DNA from: Acidiluteibacter sp965660325
Lineage (GTDB): Bacteria; Bacteroidota; Bacteroidia; Flavobacteriales_E; Vicingaceae
DNA: 64,000 nucleotides
Direction: 5' to 3'
Assembly: GCA_965660325.1 (NCBI GenBank)
Contig: CBFHZL010000001.1
Span: 27,370-91,369, forward strand
The first letter of the stretch is position 1, and every line of letters starts with the position of its first letter. Below are positions 1 through 8,134 of this stretch, piece after piece. The position numbers and the translations under genes are program-made. Under the pieces are notes generated by a model. That model made no database searches, was not told the origin of the DNA, and saw nothing but the letters and a program-made list of their open reading frames with translations.

Positions 1-2
1 CA

Positions 3-641
3 TTGATTGAAATAATAGTTCAGCCCAATCAGGGGTTGCTTTCTTTTGGTTTTCTATTTGCCATTTATTTAGCAACAAATGGACTAGATGGACTTTTAAC
101 TGCATTCAAGGATAGTTACAACACTACCTTTAAAAGGAGCGCAGTAAAGCAAAAAATGCTAAGCGTTGCGCTCTTGTTTATACTTACGATACTTATCGTA
201 GTGGCCATTGCTGCAATTGTTAGTTCAGAGGTAATCATCTATTACTTCTTAGAAGAGTCCAACTCCATTGGAGCAATTTTACTCATCTTAGGAAAATGGT
301 TAATCATCATGCTTTTGTGCTTTTTTGCTATTTCATTCATGTATTATTTAGGAGGAAACCGATCAATGAAATGGCGTTTTTTTAGCGCTGGGTCCACATT
401 AGCAACTTTTTTAGTACTTATCGTTTCTGTAGGATTTGCCTTTTACGTAGATAATTTTGCCAACTACAATAAAATTTATGGATCGATTGGTACACTTATA
501 GTTGTGATGTTGTGGATATATTTTAATTCTCTGGTACTACTCATTGGATTCGAATTAAATGCTAGTATTCAGCAGGCAGGATCAATCCGAAAAGTAAAAG
601 AAACATTCGAAGATAAGGCAACTTTAGAAACTACTTCTTAG
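3..641 (+). CDS. YihY/BrkB (UPF0761) family membrane protein, 5'-truncated
   Basis: The C-terminal 212 residues of an integral inner-membrane protein are visible; the reading frame runs off the left edge, so the true start is missing. About five hydrophobic segments can be seen, including 'MLSVALLFILTILIVV', a long one around residues 90-115, and 'GTLIVVMLWIYFNSL' followed by 'GFELNA'. The motif pattern (YLATNG near the start, NKIYGSIG before the last membrane segment) is that of the YihY/BrkB family. Members were once called ribonuclease BN, but the biochemical role is unsettled, so I give no function. The stop overlaps the stop of the convergent flippase gene by three bases. Confidence 0.85.
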   Translation: MIEIIVQPNQGLLSFGFLFAIYLATNGLDGLLTAFKDSYNTTFKRSAVKQKMLSVALLFILTILIVVAIAAIVSSEVIIYYFLEESNSIGAILLILGKWLIIMLLCFFAISFMYYLGGNRSMKWRFFSAGSTLATFLVLIVSVGFAFYVDNFANYNKIYGSIGTLIVVMLWIYFNSLVLLIGFELNASIQQAGSIRKVKETFEDKATLETTS

Positions 642-2128
642 CTCGGTATTTTCAATCGCTTTAAACCCTTTAGGTAAAAGCTATTGAGGTCTTCAGAAAT
701 TTGAAAATAAATCGTCGGTACTCCTATTACCAGAGCGATAATGATACTACGATAAACCATATCGAAGAATGCATTATCAAGTTCAGGCAAGACTTGTCCA
801 AGCACGAACCCAATAAGCAGAATGGCTAAGGCTTTTAATGTTTGGAAAGAGAATGGTTGAATCTTCAACTTATTCCAAACGTAAAAGAATCTGATCAAAT
901 TAAATCCAATTATGGAAATTAATGTGGCAAATGCAGCACCATTTATACCAAAATAAGGAATAAACATCCAATTGGTAAATACTGTAATTATTGCAAGTAG
1001 AATACTTGTAGTAGTATCGAACCGGTAGTACTTCGATATATTTAAAATCTGGGAATTTAGTCCGAAAGACATATTGATGACCTTTGACAACCCCAATAAT
1101 AGTAGTACCATTTTACCAGATGCATAAATATCTTTTTGTATGAGATAAAAGCTATCTACGCTCGACCATAAAAGAATAAAAAGTGTTCCACCAATTAACA
1201 ATTGACTCAATGCTGATTTTTTATATAGCTCTTCAATCTTGTCCATCTTTTTTTCTTTCCAGTAGCCTGATAGCATAGATAATGAAATCTTGCTAATGGC
1301 ATCTGCAGGCATATAAATAAGCGAGCTAATATAAAAAGCATTGGTATATACTGCAGTAGATGCCAACCCGAGATAAAACCCAATCATGATGGCGTCTACT
1401 TTATTTATCAGTGCCGAAGAGATACCTGCTAAGATTGAAAATGAACTGTATGAAAAGTAGATTCTACGTATTCGTTTAGCAAAAAACAGTCTATTTAGCT
1501 TTAAAGAAAACTCCCCTTTGTACATTAAGTGGCTTATAAACAATATAATATTAAGCACATAACTCAACATAAAGTAAACCATGAACCAAAAGAAGTCAAT
1601 TACTGAAAAATAAAACAATACCAACAATATAGTAACTACAACTCGATTGAAAACATTCTTAAGAAAAGCTGAAAAGATTGTCGAAGATCTAGCTTGAAGA
1701 TAACTTTCTAGTAACGAATTATACAACAAAAGAAAAGACATTGGAAATAAAGCCCAATAGAACTGTTCGAATAAAGTAGTTGGTCCATTAAACTTCGCAA
1801 TTACCGTCGACTTAAAAACCAAAAGAAGAATGGCAAAAAAGGTAAAACCTACTAAAGGTACAGTTAAGCCTATAGAAAGCAATCCGTTATCATACTTTCC
1901 ATCTGCATTTCTATGAAAAAACGGAAAGAACTTAATTAAGCTCCTAAATGTTCCAAGATGAGCAAACTGGGATGCAACAATAGCTACATCAAGAATAAAG
2001 TTCCTCAATCCCAACTGCTCAGGAGAGAACCAGTTATTCATAAAGTAGGCTACATTTAAAAAACCTATGGCTACGCCAAAGTAATTTAAAAACGTAGACC
2101 AACTTGCTTGCTTTGATACCGTACCCAA
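638..2128 (-). CDS. Wzx-type polysaccharide flippase (MATE/MVF superfamily)
   Basis: A 496-residue polytopic inner-membrane protein with about 12-14 hydrophobic segments over its whole length, the architecture of oligosaccharide flippases that move undecaprenyl-linked glycan units to the periplasm. The N-terminus (MGTVSKQ... LGVAIGF-like region... SPEQLGLRNF) matches the usual start of Bacteroidota flippases as I remember them. The start codon is TTG, placed directly after the TAG of the upstream HAD gene in the same frame; the next ATG (residue 30) would remove the first membrane helix, so TTG is strongly favoured. It is the last gene of the leftward glycan locus. No Wzy polymerase is visible nearby. 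The substrate is unknown. Confidence 0.88.
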   Translation of the reverse strand: MGTVSKQASWSTFLNYFGVAIGFLNVAYFMNNWFSPEQLGLRNFILDVAIVASQFAHLGTFRSLIKFFPFFHRNADGKYDNGLLSIGLTVPLVGFTFFAILLLVFKSTVIAKFNGPTTLFEQFYWALFPMSFLLLYNSLLESYLQARSSTIFSAFLKNVFNRVVVTILLVLFYFSVIDFFWFMVYFMLSYVLNIILFISHLMYKGEFSLKLNRLFFAKRIRRIYFSYSSFSILAGISSALINKVDAIMIGFYLGLASTAVYTNAFYISSLIYMPADAISKISLSMLSGYWKEKKMDKIEELYKKSALSQLLIGGTLFILLWSSVDSFYLIQKDIYASGKMVLLLLGLSKVINMSFGLNSQILNISKYYRFDTTTSILLAIITVFTNWMFIPYFGINGAAFATLISIIGFNLIRFFYVWNKLKIQPFSFQTLKALAILLIGFVLGQVLPELDNAFFDMVYRSIIIALVIGVPTIYFQISEDLNSFYLKGLKRLKIPS

Positions 2129-2845
2129 CTAGCGGAAGATTATTTGTTCGTGATTTTGAACTTCAAACGTAAAAAGAATTTCTTTATTCTCTTTATGATC
2201 TGGATTGTACCAAATCGAATCTATACTCGAATTTAATGCGGCTTTTAAATCCATATTAGGCTTATCCCCTAGAATTATGGTAGATTCTTTATCAAGTCCG
2301 GCAGAAGAACAAATGGTATCGATGAAATCCTTAGAAGGTTTGCGAACTCCCATAGACCCTGAAATAAAAACCTTATCCATGTATTTAGCAAGGTCGAACT
2401 TTTCTAACAATAACTTTACGTGAATAGGAGAAAAGTTGTTAGTAGCTACAATCAATTGTTTATTTGCTTTTTTGGCTCTTTTTATGAAAGGTACAACTCC
2501 ATCAATTAAAACGGTTATATTCAACTCTGCAGACACGTAACAAGTCTCTACATTCTCATCCTCTTCATTAAACCTTACCAAAAGCACTTCTTCTATCTTT
2601 CTAATAAAAAAAGTAAAGCTAAACTCAACTAACGACTCATGTGCATTCTTTCTTATTTGATTGCGAATGACCAAAACATGTGTTACGAAGTTCTCTGCAG
2701 TAATTAACTCCTTGCTACTCTGCGTTAAGAGTCCATAAATTGCTCGAATAGCTCTCTCCGTATAGGTTTCAAATGGTTCTGTGATTCGAACCAGTGTATC
2801 GCCTACATCCAATAAAATGTGCTTATGGTGAATTTCAGCTTCCAT
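2129..2845 (-). CDS. HAD-superfamily hydrolase with altered motif I
   Basis: A 238-residue cytosolic HAD-fold protein. Motif I is 'LLDVGDTLVR' near residue 12, motif II 'LIVATNN', motif III Lys in 'MGVRKPSKDF', and motif IV 'ILGDKPNMD'. Most phosphatase members have DxD in motif I; here the second Asp (general acid/base) is Gly. A similar change occurs in the HDHD3/DVGGTL-type HAD branches, so activity may be modified. The gene sits between the nucleotidyltransferase-kinase fusion (4-bp gap) and the flippase, so a sugar-phosphate phosphatase role is a reasonable inference, but the sequence does not look like a typical GmhB. It ends in TAG directly abutting the flippase TTG start. Confidence 0.82.
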   Translation of the reverse strand: MEAEIHHKHILLDVGDTLVRITEPFETYTERAIRAIYGLLTQSSKELITAENFVTHVLVIRNQIRKNAHESLVEFSFTFFIRKIEEVLLVRFNEEDENVETCYVSAELNITVLIDGVVPFIKRAKKANKQLIVATNNFSPIHVKLLLEKFDLAKYMDKVFISGSMGVRKPSKDFIDTICSSAGLDKESTIILGDKPNMDLKAALNSSIDSIWYNPDHKENKEILFTFEVQNHEQIIFR

Positions 2846-2849
2846 TCGT

Positions 2850-4409
2850 CTAATCTGTTAATTCAGATCGTTGCATAAGAAAATCTTTCACCTCAGATAT
2901 TTTAATCGGTATATTTCCAATCTTATTTACTTCTAGATAAGATGCAATATTCCCAAGGTAAACCGCCTCAGCGATAGAGCCACCTGATATGGTCACTAAG
3001 GTAGACATGCTAAGCATAGCATCTCCTGCGCCCATTGGATCCACTGCATTCTTCTCTAAAGCAGGAATAAATTCATTCTCTAAAAAGTTTTCATCTTTCC
3101 CATACACCTTAAAGGCTTGATTTTTGAAAGCTAAGACTCCGTTGGCACCTAAAGTAATGATAATATTCTTACTCTTTGTTAACGATATCAGACGGTGTGC
3201 AATATTAGAAAGCCCACTCTTTTTATCATCGAAAACCATACGCGCTTCCTTCTCTGTAGGTGTAATCAAAAAAGTATTTTTATACTTTGAGATATTTCCT
3301 CCTAACGTACTACTTACGTCGGCAATTACTTTTATATCATTATTGTTTGCCCATTCAGTAACCTCTTCTCTTATTCTATCTGAAACAAAACCATAAGCGA
3401 AATCTGAAAAAATAATGGCATCAGCATCCTGATGTTTACTCTTTACTAATTCTATAACTCGACTCTCTTCTTCTCCTGTCATGGTTACAGGTTCAGAATA
3501 GTCAATTTTTAGCAATTTCTGAACATCCGCGATAAACCGTGTCTTTTTGATGGTAGGCGTTTTATCTCTTCGAATAAAATCAAATGAAACACCTGAATCA
3601 GATAGGTCTTTTTCAATGTATAAGGTATCAGCAGAAGTATCATTTACAATAGAAACAAGACTTGAATTCGCCCCTAAATTCTTTAAATGTTTTGATACAA
3701 TTCCAGCTGCTCCTACATAGGTTTTTGTTTCTACTGGACGAAGTGTTAGTATTGGAGCTTCCGCGGCCAAATCTAGCACCTCAGTATGGATATATTCATC
3801 CAAGATTACTTCTCCGATTACAACTACCTTCTTATCTTTGAATTCATCCAAACGACTCAATAGAGTTTCGAGGTTTATCCCATTTCGCTTACAGTAAACA
3901 TTAAAGACTTCATAGTCTAAAGCAAATTTCTTCTTAAAGTCCTCAATTAGTCTAGAAGAAGAAAAAACCACATCTCCCGATGTAAAATAAACCTGTCCAC
4001 CATAGGCTTCAACCATCTTACGCTCTTGACCAAAAACACCATCATGTGTGTTTTCGTACTCTTTGCCTTTGACGTATATGTCAGGCTGAACAAAATCTAA
4101 AAGAGGACCTGCCCAACTTTCTGAATCTAAGCAAACATAATCTACAATTTCAAGCGCTGCCATTGAATTTACGCGCAGTTCTTGAGGCATATACGGTCGA
4201 TCATCCCCTTTTAAAATATATTTATCAGGAGTGAGTGAAACCACTAAAACGTCACCAAACTTTTTTGATTGCTCTAAATAACGAACATGTCCTGGATGAA
4301 TGATATCAAAACAACCATGGCATTGAACTACTTTTTTACCTGAGGCCTTGAGTTCTTTAATTACTTCAGCCAGTTCTTGTTTCGATTTTACTTTATTATT
4401 GGTGTTCAT
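2850..4409 (-). CDS. Bifunctional sugar nucleotidyltransferase / PfkB-family kinase (HldE-like, reversed domain order)
   Basis: A 519-residue two-domain cytosolic enzyme. The N-terminal part (about 1-150) is a cytidylyltransferase-like domain with 'GCFDIIHPGHVRYLEQSKKF', which carries the HxGH nucleotide-binding motif. The C-terminal part (about 180-510) is a ribokinase/PfkB domain ending in 'DPMGAGDAMLS', which contains the catalytic Asp. In E. coli HldE the kinase comes first and the adenylyltransferase second; here the order is swapped. The likely role is to phosphorylate a sugar phosphate at C1 and activate it as an NDP-sugar, perhaps a heptose, but the substrate is not proven. I chose the ATG at 4409 because upstream codons lie inside the aminotransferase gene; the two genes overlap by 14 bp. 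Confidence 0.85.
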   Translation of the reverse strand: MNTNNKVKSKQELAEVIKELKASGKKVVQCHGCFDIIHPGHVRYLEQSKKFGDVLVVSLTPDKYILKGDDRPYMPQELRVNSMAALEIVDYVCLDSESWAGPLLDFVQPDIYVKGKEYENTHDGVFGQERKMVEAYGGQVYFTSGDVVFSSSRLIEDFKKKFALDYEVFNVYCKRNGINLETLLSRLDEFKDKKVVVIGEVILDEYIHTEVLDLAAEAPILTLRPVETKTYVGAAGIVSKHLKNLGANSSLVSIVNDTSADTLYIEKDLSDSGVSFDFIRRDKTPTIKKTRFIADVQKLLKIDYSEPVTMTGEEESRVIELVKSKHQDADAIIFSDFAYGFVSDRIREEVTEWANNNDIKVIADVSSTLGGNISKYKNTFLITPTEKEARMVFDDKKSGLSNIAHRLISLTKSKNIIITLGANGVLAFKNQAFKVYGKDENFLENEFIPALEKNAVDPMGAGDAMLSMSTLVTISGGSIAEAVYLGNIASYLEVNKIGNIPIKISEVKDFLMQRSELTD

Positions 4410-5493
4410 GAAAGAATAATTTGATCGTTTGTATGACGTGACCAACTTGTTCGTCAGTCAACTCAGGATATACAGGTAAGCTTAGTATTTTTTTAACAAC
4501 GAGTTCGGTGTTGCTTAAGTCATGTACTATTGCAGACTTTGCTCCTTCCTGCTGATGAATAGCAATTGGGTAATGTACCTTGCTGTCAATCTCATTTTTT
4601 GACAAGAATTCAGCCAAAGCATCTCTATGGTCTGTCTGAATTACAAACGCATGAAAAACTGGCTCATAATCTTCAGAATAAGAAGGAACTGTAACCAAGT
4701 CATCTAATTCAGCGATGTATCGATCAGCTATTTCTCTTCTTCGTATATTCCACTCATCTAGCCTTCTTAGCTTAATATTTAAAATTGCAGCTTGGAGGGC
4801 ATCTAGACGAGAATTTACACTAAAGAACTCCAGCTCATCTCTATTTTTTAGGCCATGATTTCTAGCTTTCAATAACCATCTATAATGATTTTCATCATCA
4901 GTAGTAATTACCCCAGCATCTCCTGCTGCTGCCAAATTCTTGAGCGGATGTAAACTAAAGGATCCAAATGTTCCGAATCCACCGACAGGTTTACCTTTAT
5001 AAGTTGCTCCAACAGCTTGAGCTGCATCTTCTATTATAGGCAGTTTGTGCTTCTTAGCTATAGCGAGAATTGAATCCATATCTGCAGGCCTTCCTGTCAA
5101 ATGAACTACAATTATTGCTTTCGTTTTGGGAGTAATCGCTTCTTCTAATTTAGAAGCATCCATATTAAAATTAGAATCGACATCAATCAATACGGGATTA
5201 GCTCCAACAAGTGCAATACTAGATGCTGAAGAAAGGTATGAATGCGAAACGGTTATTACTTCGTCACCCACACATATTCCTAGTGCTTGCATAGAAAGCA
5301 TTAATGAATCAGTACCATTTGCAACTCCAACTGCGTAATTCGTTCCTGCGACTTTTGCGAATGATTTCTCAAATTCGGATACTTCATTTCCGAGAATAAA
5401 CATTCCACTGTCTAGCAGCTCTCCTATTTTCTCTAACAACTCTGCTCTATCCTGCGAGTGCTGCAGGCCAAGATTTACATAAGGTACTTTCAT
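4396..5493 (-). CDS. DegT/DnrJ/EryC1/StrS-family PLP sugar aminotransferase
   Basis: A 365-residue type I-fold PLP enzyme that transaminates a nucleotide-linked keto-sugar to an amino sugar. Family marks seen: the 'ANGTDSL' phosphate-binding loop near residue 59, 'IIEDAAQAVGA' with the PLP-ring Asp near 156, and the Schiff-base Lys185 in 'SLHPLKNLAA'. The length is normal for the family. The neighbours (epimerase 3 bp upstream, hexapeptide acyltransferases further upstream) fit a route to an N-acylated amino sugar. WbpE/WlbC-type enzymes are plausible relatives, but the exact sugar cannot be read from sequence. Confidence 0.9.
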   Translation of the reverse strand: MKVPYVNLGLQHSQDRAELLEKIGELLDSGMFILGNEVSEFEKSFAKVAGTNYAVGVANGTDSLMLSMQALGICVGDEVITVSHSYLSSASSIALVGANPVLIDVDSNFNMDASKLEEAITPKTKAIIVVHLTGRPADMDSILAIAKKHKLPIIEDAAQAVGATYKGKPVGGFGTFGSFSLHPLKNLAAAGDAGVITTDDENHYRWLLKARNHGLKNRDELEFFSVNSRLDALQAAILNIKLRRLDEWNIRRREIADRYIAELDDLVTVPSYSEDYEPVFHAFVIQTDHRDALAEFLSKNEIDSKVHYPIAIHQQEGAKSAIVHDLSNTELVVKKILSLPVYPELTDEQVGHVIQTIKLFFHEHQ

Positions 5494-5496
5494 AAA

Positions 5497-6474
5497 CTAC
5501 TTAAGGTCTATATTTTGCATCAATTTCACATTGAAATAGCGTTCATCCTCAAAGGAGTTGGGAATCAATCCTTTTTCAAAGGCTTGTTTTAAATCCCTAA
5601 CTGCATCCTCTATCGAATGTTTTGGAACAAAACCAATCTGTTGCTTGATATATTCAGACGAAATATGATATGACCTATTATCATTTGTCTCTTCAACTTT
5701 AATATCGACATCACCAACAACATTCTTTACCATTTGTGCTATTTCCATCACTGTAAAGTTTTCATAGCCTGCATTGAATATTTTACCATTGATTTTATCC
5801 TTGGGTAATTCTAACAATTGACAGTAAAGGTCTGTCATATCCTCCACGTGTAGATTTGGTCTTTTTTGATTACCTCCAAATACCTTAATAAAACCTTTAT
5901 TTATGGCAAAATTGGTCAAAATATTAACTGTTAAATCCAACCTTAGCCTAGGAGAATAACCGCATACCGTTGCTGGTCGTATGGTTGTGCATGTAAAATC
6001 ATCTGAAGGGTATTTAGATAGAATCTTTTCACATTCTGCTTTGAAGATAGAATAATCCGTTAATGGCTCTAGCTCCATATCTTCAGTAACTTCAGGCGTA
6101 TCTTTAATACCATAAACAGATGCTGAAGAAGCATATATAAACTGTTTAACTCCTGATTCTTTTGAAATCTTAACTAAAGGCTCAAATGGATCTAAATTTA
6201 TAGATTTACCCAATTGAGGATTCAGTTCAAAACTTGGATCATTTGAGATACATGCTAAATGAATGACTACATCTTGATTTACTAAATACTTTTTTAATAA
6301 CTCTTGGTCTCTGATATCACCTTCTACCTTCGTTAAGTTATCATGATTAGTTAACACGTCCTCTCCATAGATCATCAAATCTACCACAGTCACATGATGT
6401 CCTAGTTTAAGTAATTTGGGAACCAATACTGCTCCTACATATCCGGCACCTCCGGTAATAAATATATTTTTCAT
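5497..6474 (-). CDS. NAD-dependent epimerase/dehydratase (extended SDR)
   Basis: A 325-residue extended short-chain dehydrogenase. The Rossmann motif 'ITGGAGYVGAVLVPKLL' is at residues 5-21, the active-site YxxxK is 'YSIFK' with a Ser-rich 'YASSASVYG' upstream, and 'TTIRPATVCGYSPRLRLD' is typical of the sugar-binding half. Such enzymes epimerise, dehydrate or reduce NDP-sugars. Its place between the acyltransferase and aminotransferase genes makes an NDP-sugar substrate very likely. Which reaction it runs is not decidable here. Confidence 0.9.
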   Translation of the reverse strand: MKNIFITGGAGYVGAVLVPKLLKLGHHVTVVDLMIYGEDVLTNHDNLTKVEGDIRDQELLKKYLVNQDVVIHLACISNDPSFELNPQLGKSINLDPFEPLVKISKESGVKQFIYASSASVYGIKDTPEVTEDMELEPLTDYSIFKAECEKILSKYPSDDFTCTTIRPATVCGYSPRLRLDLTVNILTNFAINKGFIKVFGGNQKRPNLHVEDMTDLYCQLLELPKDKINGKIFNAGYENFTVMEIAQMVKNVVGDVDIKVEETNDNRSYHISSEYIKQQIGFVPKHSIEDAVRDLKQAFEKGLIPNSFEDERYFNVKLMQNIDLK

Positions 6475-6506
6475 AGTATGTTTCGTCTTAGATTTAATTA
6501 ATCAGC

Positions 6507-7043
6507 TTATATCGTTTTTGCAGGGATTCCAATGACCGTTTTATCTGACTCAACATTCTTATTAACGAATGCCATAGCACCAACAATTACATTATCTCCC
6601 AGCGTTATTCCGTATTGTAATACACTGTGTGTTCCGATAAAGCAATTTTTTCCAATCTTAGCTCCTCCTACTGACTTTTGAGAGTCATCTAAATTATTTG
6701 TCATCACGCGAGGGCATAAATAAGATCCATCACCTACTTCAACTCCTCTAGCTAGTATAGTACCGTATCGTAAGGTCACATTGTTTCCAACTGAACATAA
6801 GCCAGAACTACAAACTTTTGAATCAACATAACAATCGCTTCCAATCAATGTCTCTTCTCTTAATTCTACACTACTTCTTACTACAGTATTTTTTCCAATT
6901 CGTACGCCAGACTTGAAAATACAGTGATGCTCGACAGTTACATTGTCTTCAATTACAACGTCATCTTCAATTACACAAAAGTGCCCAATTTTGACATTCT
7001 TTCCAATTACTGCCTTCTCTGATATAAAACTTGTTGTACTCAT
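6507..7043 (-). CDS. Left-handed beta-helix (hexapeptide) N-acetyltransferase, WbpD/WlbB-like
   Basis: A 178-residue protein made almost wholly of hexapeptide repeats ([IV]GxxxxI steps such as 'AVIGKNVKIGHFCVIEDDV'), which fold as a left-handed beta-helix trimer. The C-terminal 'VVIGIPAKTI'-like end ('DKTVIGIPAKTI') is typical of sugar O/N-acetyltransferases. In this context (aminotransferase and epimerase downstream) the likely job is acetyl transfer to the amino group of an NDP-amino sugar, as WbpD/WlbB do. The acyl donor and acceptor are inferred. It starts 5 bp downstream of the LpxD-like gene stop, consistent with one operon. Confidence 0.85.
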   Translation of the reverse strand: MSTTSFISEKAVIGKNVKIGHFCVIEDDVVIEDNVTVEHHCIFKSGVRIGKNTVVRSSVELREETLIGSDCYVDSKVCSSGLCSVGNNVTLRYGTILARGVEVGDGSYLCPRVMTNNLDDSQKSVGGAKIGKNCFIGTHSVLQYGITLGDNVIVGAMAFVNKNVESDKTVIGIPAKTI

Positions 7044-7048
7044 ACTTC

Positions 7049-7981
7049 TTATTTATGGGGTACAGGAGTTCCTCTACCCTTTCGATTAAAATTCTCTTTA
7101 TATAAAATTTTGGCAGGCACACCTACCAGTGTAATATACTCTTCATCAAAATTCTTGTTTACCATTGCGCTAGCCCCAACAATCACATTGTTTGGAATGC
7201 TAATGTTTGAAGGAACTACACTGCCACTTCCTAAATAACAACGATTTCCAATGGTTGTATTTCCTGCAAGACTTACGTTGTTGGCCATATGTACCATCTC
7301 CCCAATATGAGCTCCATGCCCGATTTTAGTGCCATGTGCAATCACGCAACCGTTTCCGATAACAGTATTCTCAGACAACGACCCTCTAACAACCGTGATA
7401 TCAGTTCCTAGATGAACATTCTCACCTATAATAACGCCCCCAATTTGTGCTTGTTGAACTCGATTACCTTTTTTGTCCCACACCCATACAATTCCAACTT
7501 GGCCAATATTGCTATTACTATCGATGAAGGTATTTTTTTTGATTAAAACGTTATCAGTTATAGCTACATGGCTTTGTATTTTAACATTGTCCCCAATTTC
7601 ACAACTTCCAACTACAGAGTAAGGTCCGATATTAACATTTTTACCTATAACAGCCTTGGGATGAATGATTGCCGTAGGGTGGATTTCATTTACCTCTTCA
7701 GCAACAAACAAGTTGGTGAGTTTATAGTGAACTAGTTGTGGGTTTTCAACAACAATTAGAGTATTTGTTGTTTCTAATTGACGAGCACTTATTATTATAC
7801 TTTGTCGAATACCATCTAACGAGCCGTTAAAGTCATTAGATACATGATACAGACCATTTTGAATCGTATTTCTAAAATTTGCAGGAGTTACATCAAGGCT
7901 ATAATTTTCATTGAAAAGTTCATAAATTATACCTTCTGATTTTAGGTAATCTTCTATCTCTCGTAAGTTCAAGTGTCCCAT
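7049..7981 (-). CDS. LpxD-like hexapeptide acyltransferase
   Basis: A 310-residue protein with an N-terminal globular part (about 1-100) and a C-terminal left-handed beta-helix of hexapeptide repeats ('IHPTAIIHPKAVIGKNVNIG' onward), the layout of UDP-3-O-acylglucosamine N-acyltransferase (LpxD). The catalytic-His style segment 'GCVIAHGTKIGHG' is present and the protein ends with a 'VGVPAKIL' cap. Because it sits in a glycan cluster rather than with lpx genes, and is divergent at the N-terminus, I call it LpxD-like rather than lpxD; a role in acylating a surface sugar is possible. A 153-bp gap separates it from the upstream glycosyltransferase, so it may have its own promoter. Confidence 0.78.
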   Translation of the reverse strand: MGHLNLREIEDYLKSEGIIYELFNENYSLDVTPANFRNTIQNGLYHVSNDFNGSLDGIRQSIIISARQLETTNTLIVVENPQLVHYKLTNLFVAEEVNEIHPTAIIHPKAVIGKNVNIGPYSVVGSCEIGDNVKIQSHVAITDNVLIKKNTFIDSNSNIGQVGIVWVWDKKGNRVQQAQIGGVIIGENVHLGTDITVVRGSLSENTVIGNGCVIAHGTKIGHGAHIGEMVHMANNVSLAGNTTIGNRCYLGSGSVVPSNISIPNNVIVGASAMVNKNFDEEYITLVGVPAKILYKENFNRKGRGTPVPHK

Positions 7982-8134
7982 AATTTGATTGGCTAAGTTA
8001 AACTAATTTCTGCTAAAATTTAGGAGTTTCAAATCACTATCTAATGAATAAACAGTCGACTTTATTTCAAAAAGATAACTTTAGAATTTATGGAGTCTTA
8101 ATTTCTGAATCAAATTGGAAAATAGATTCGAGAT

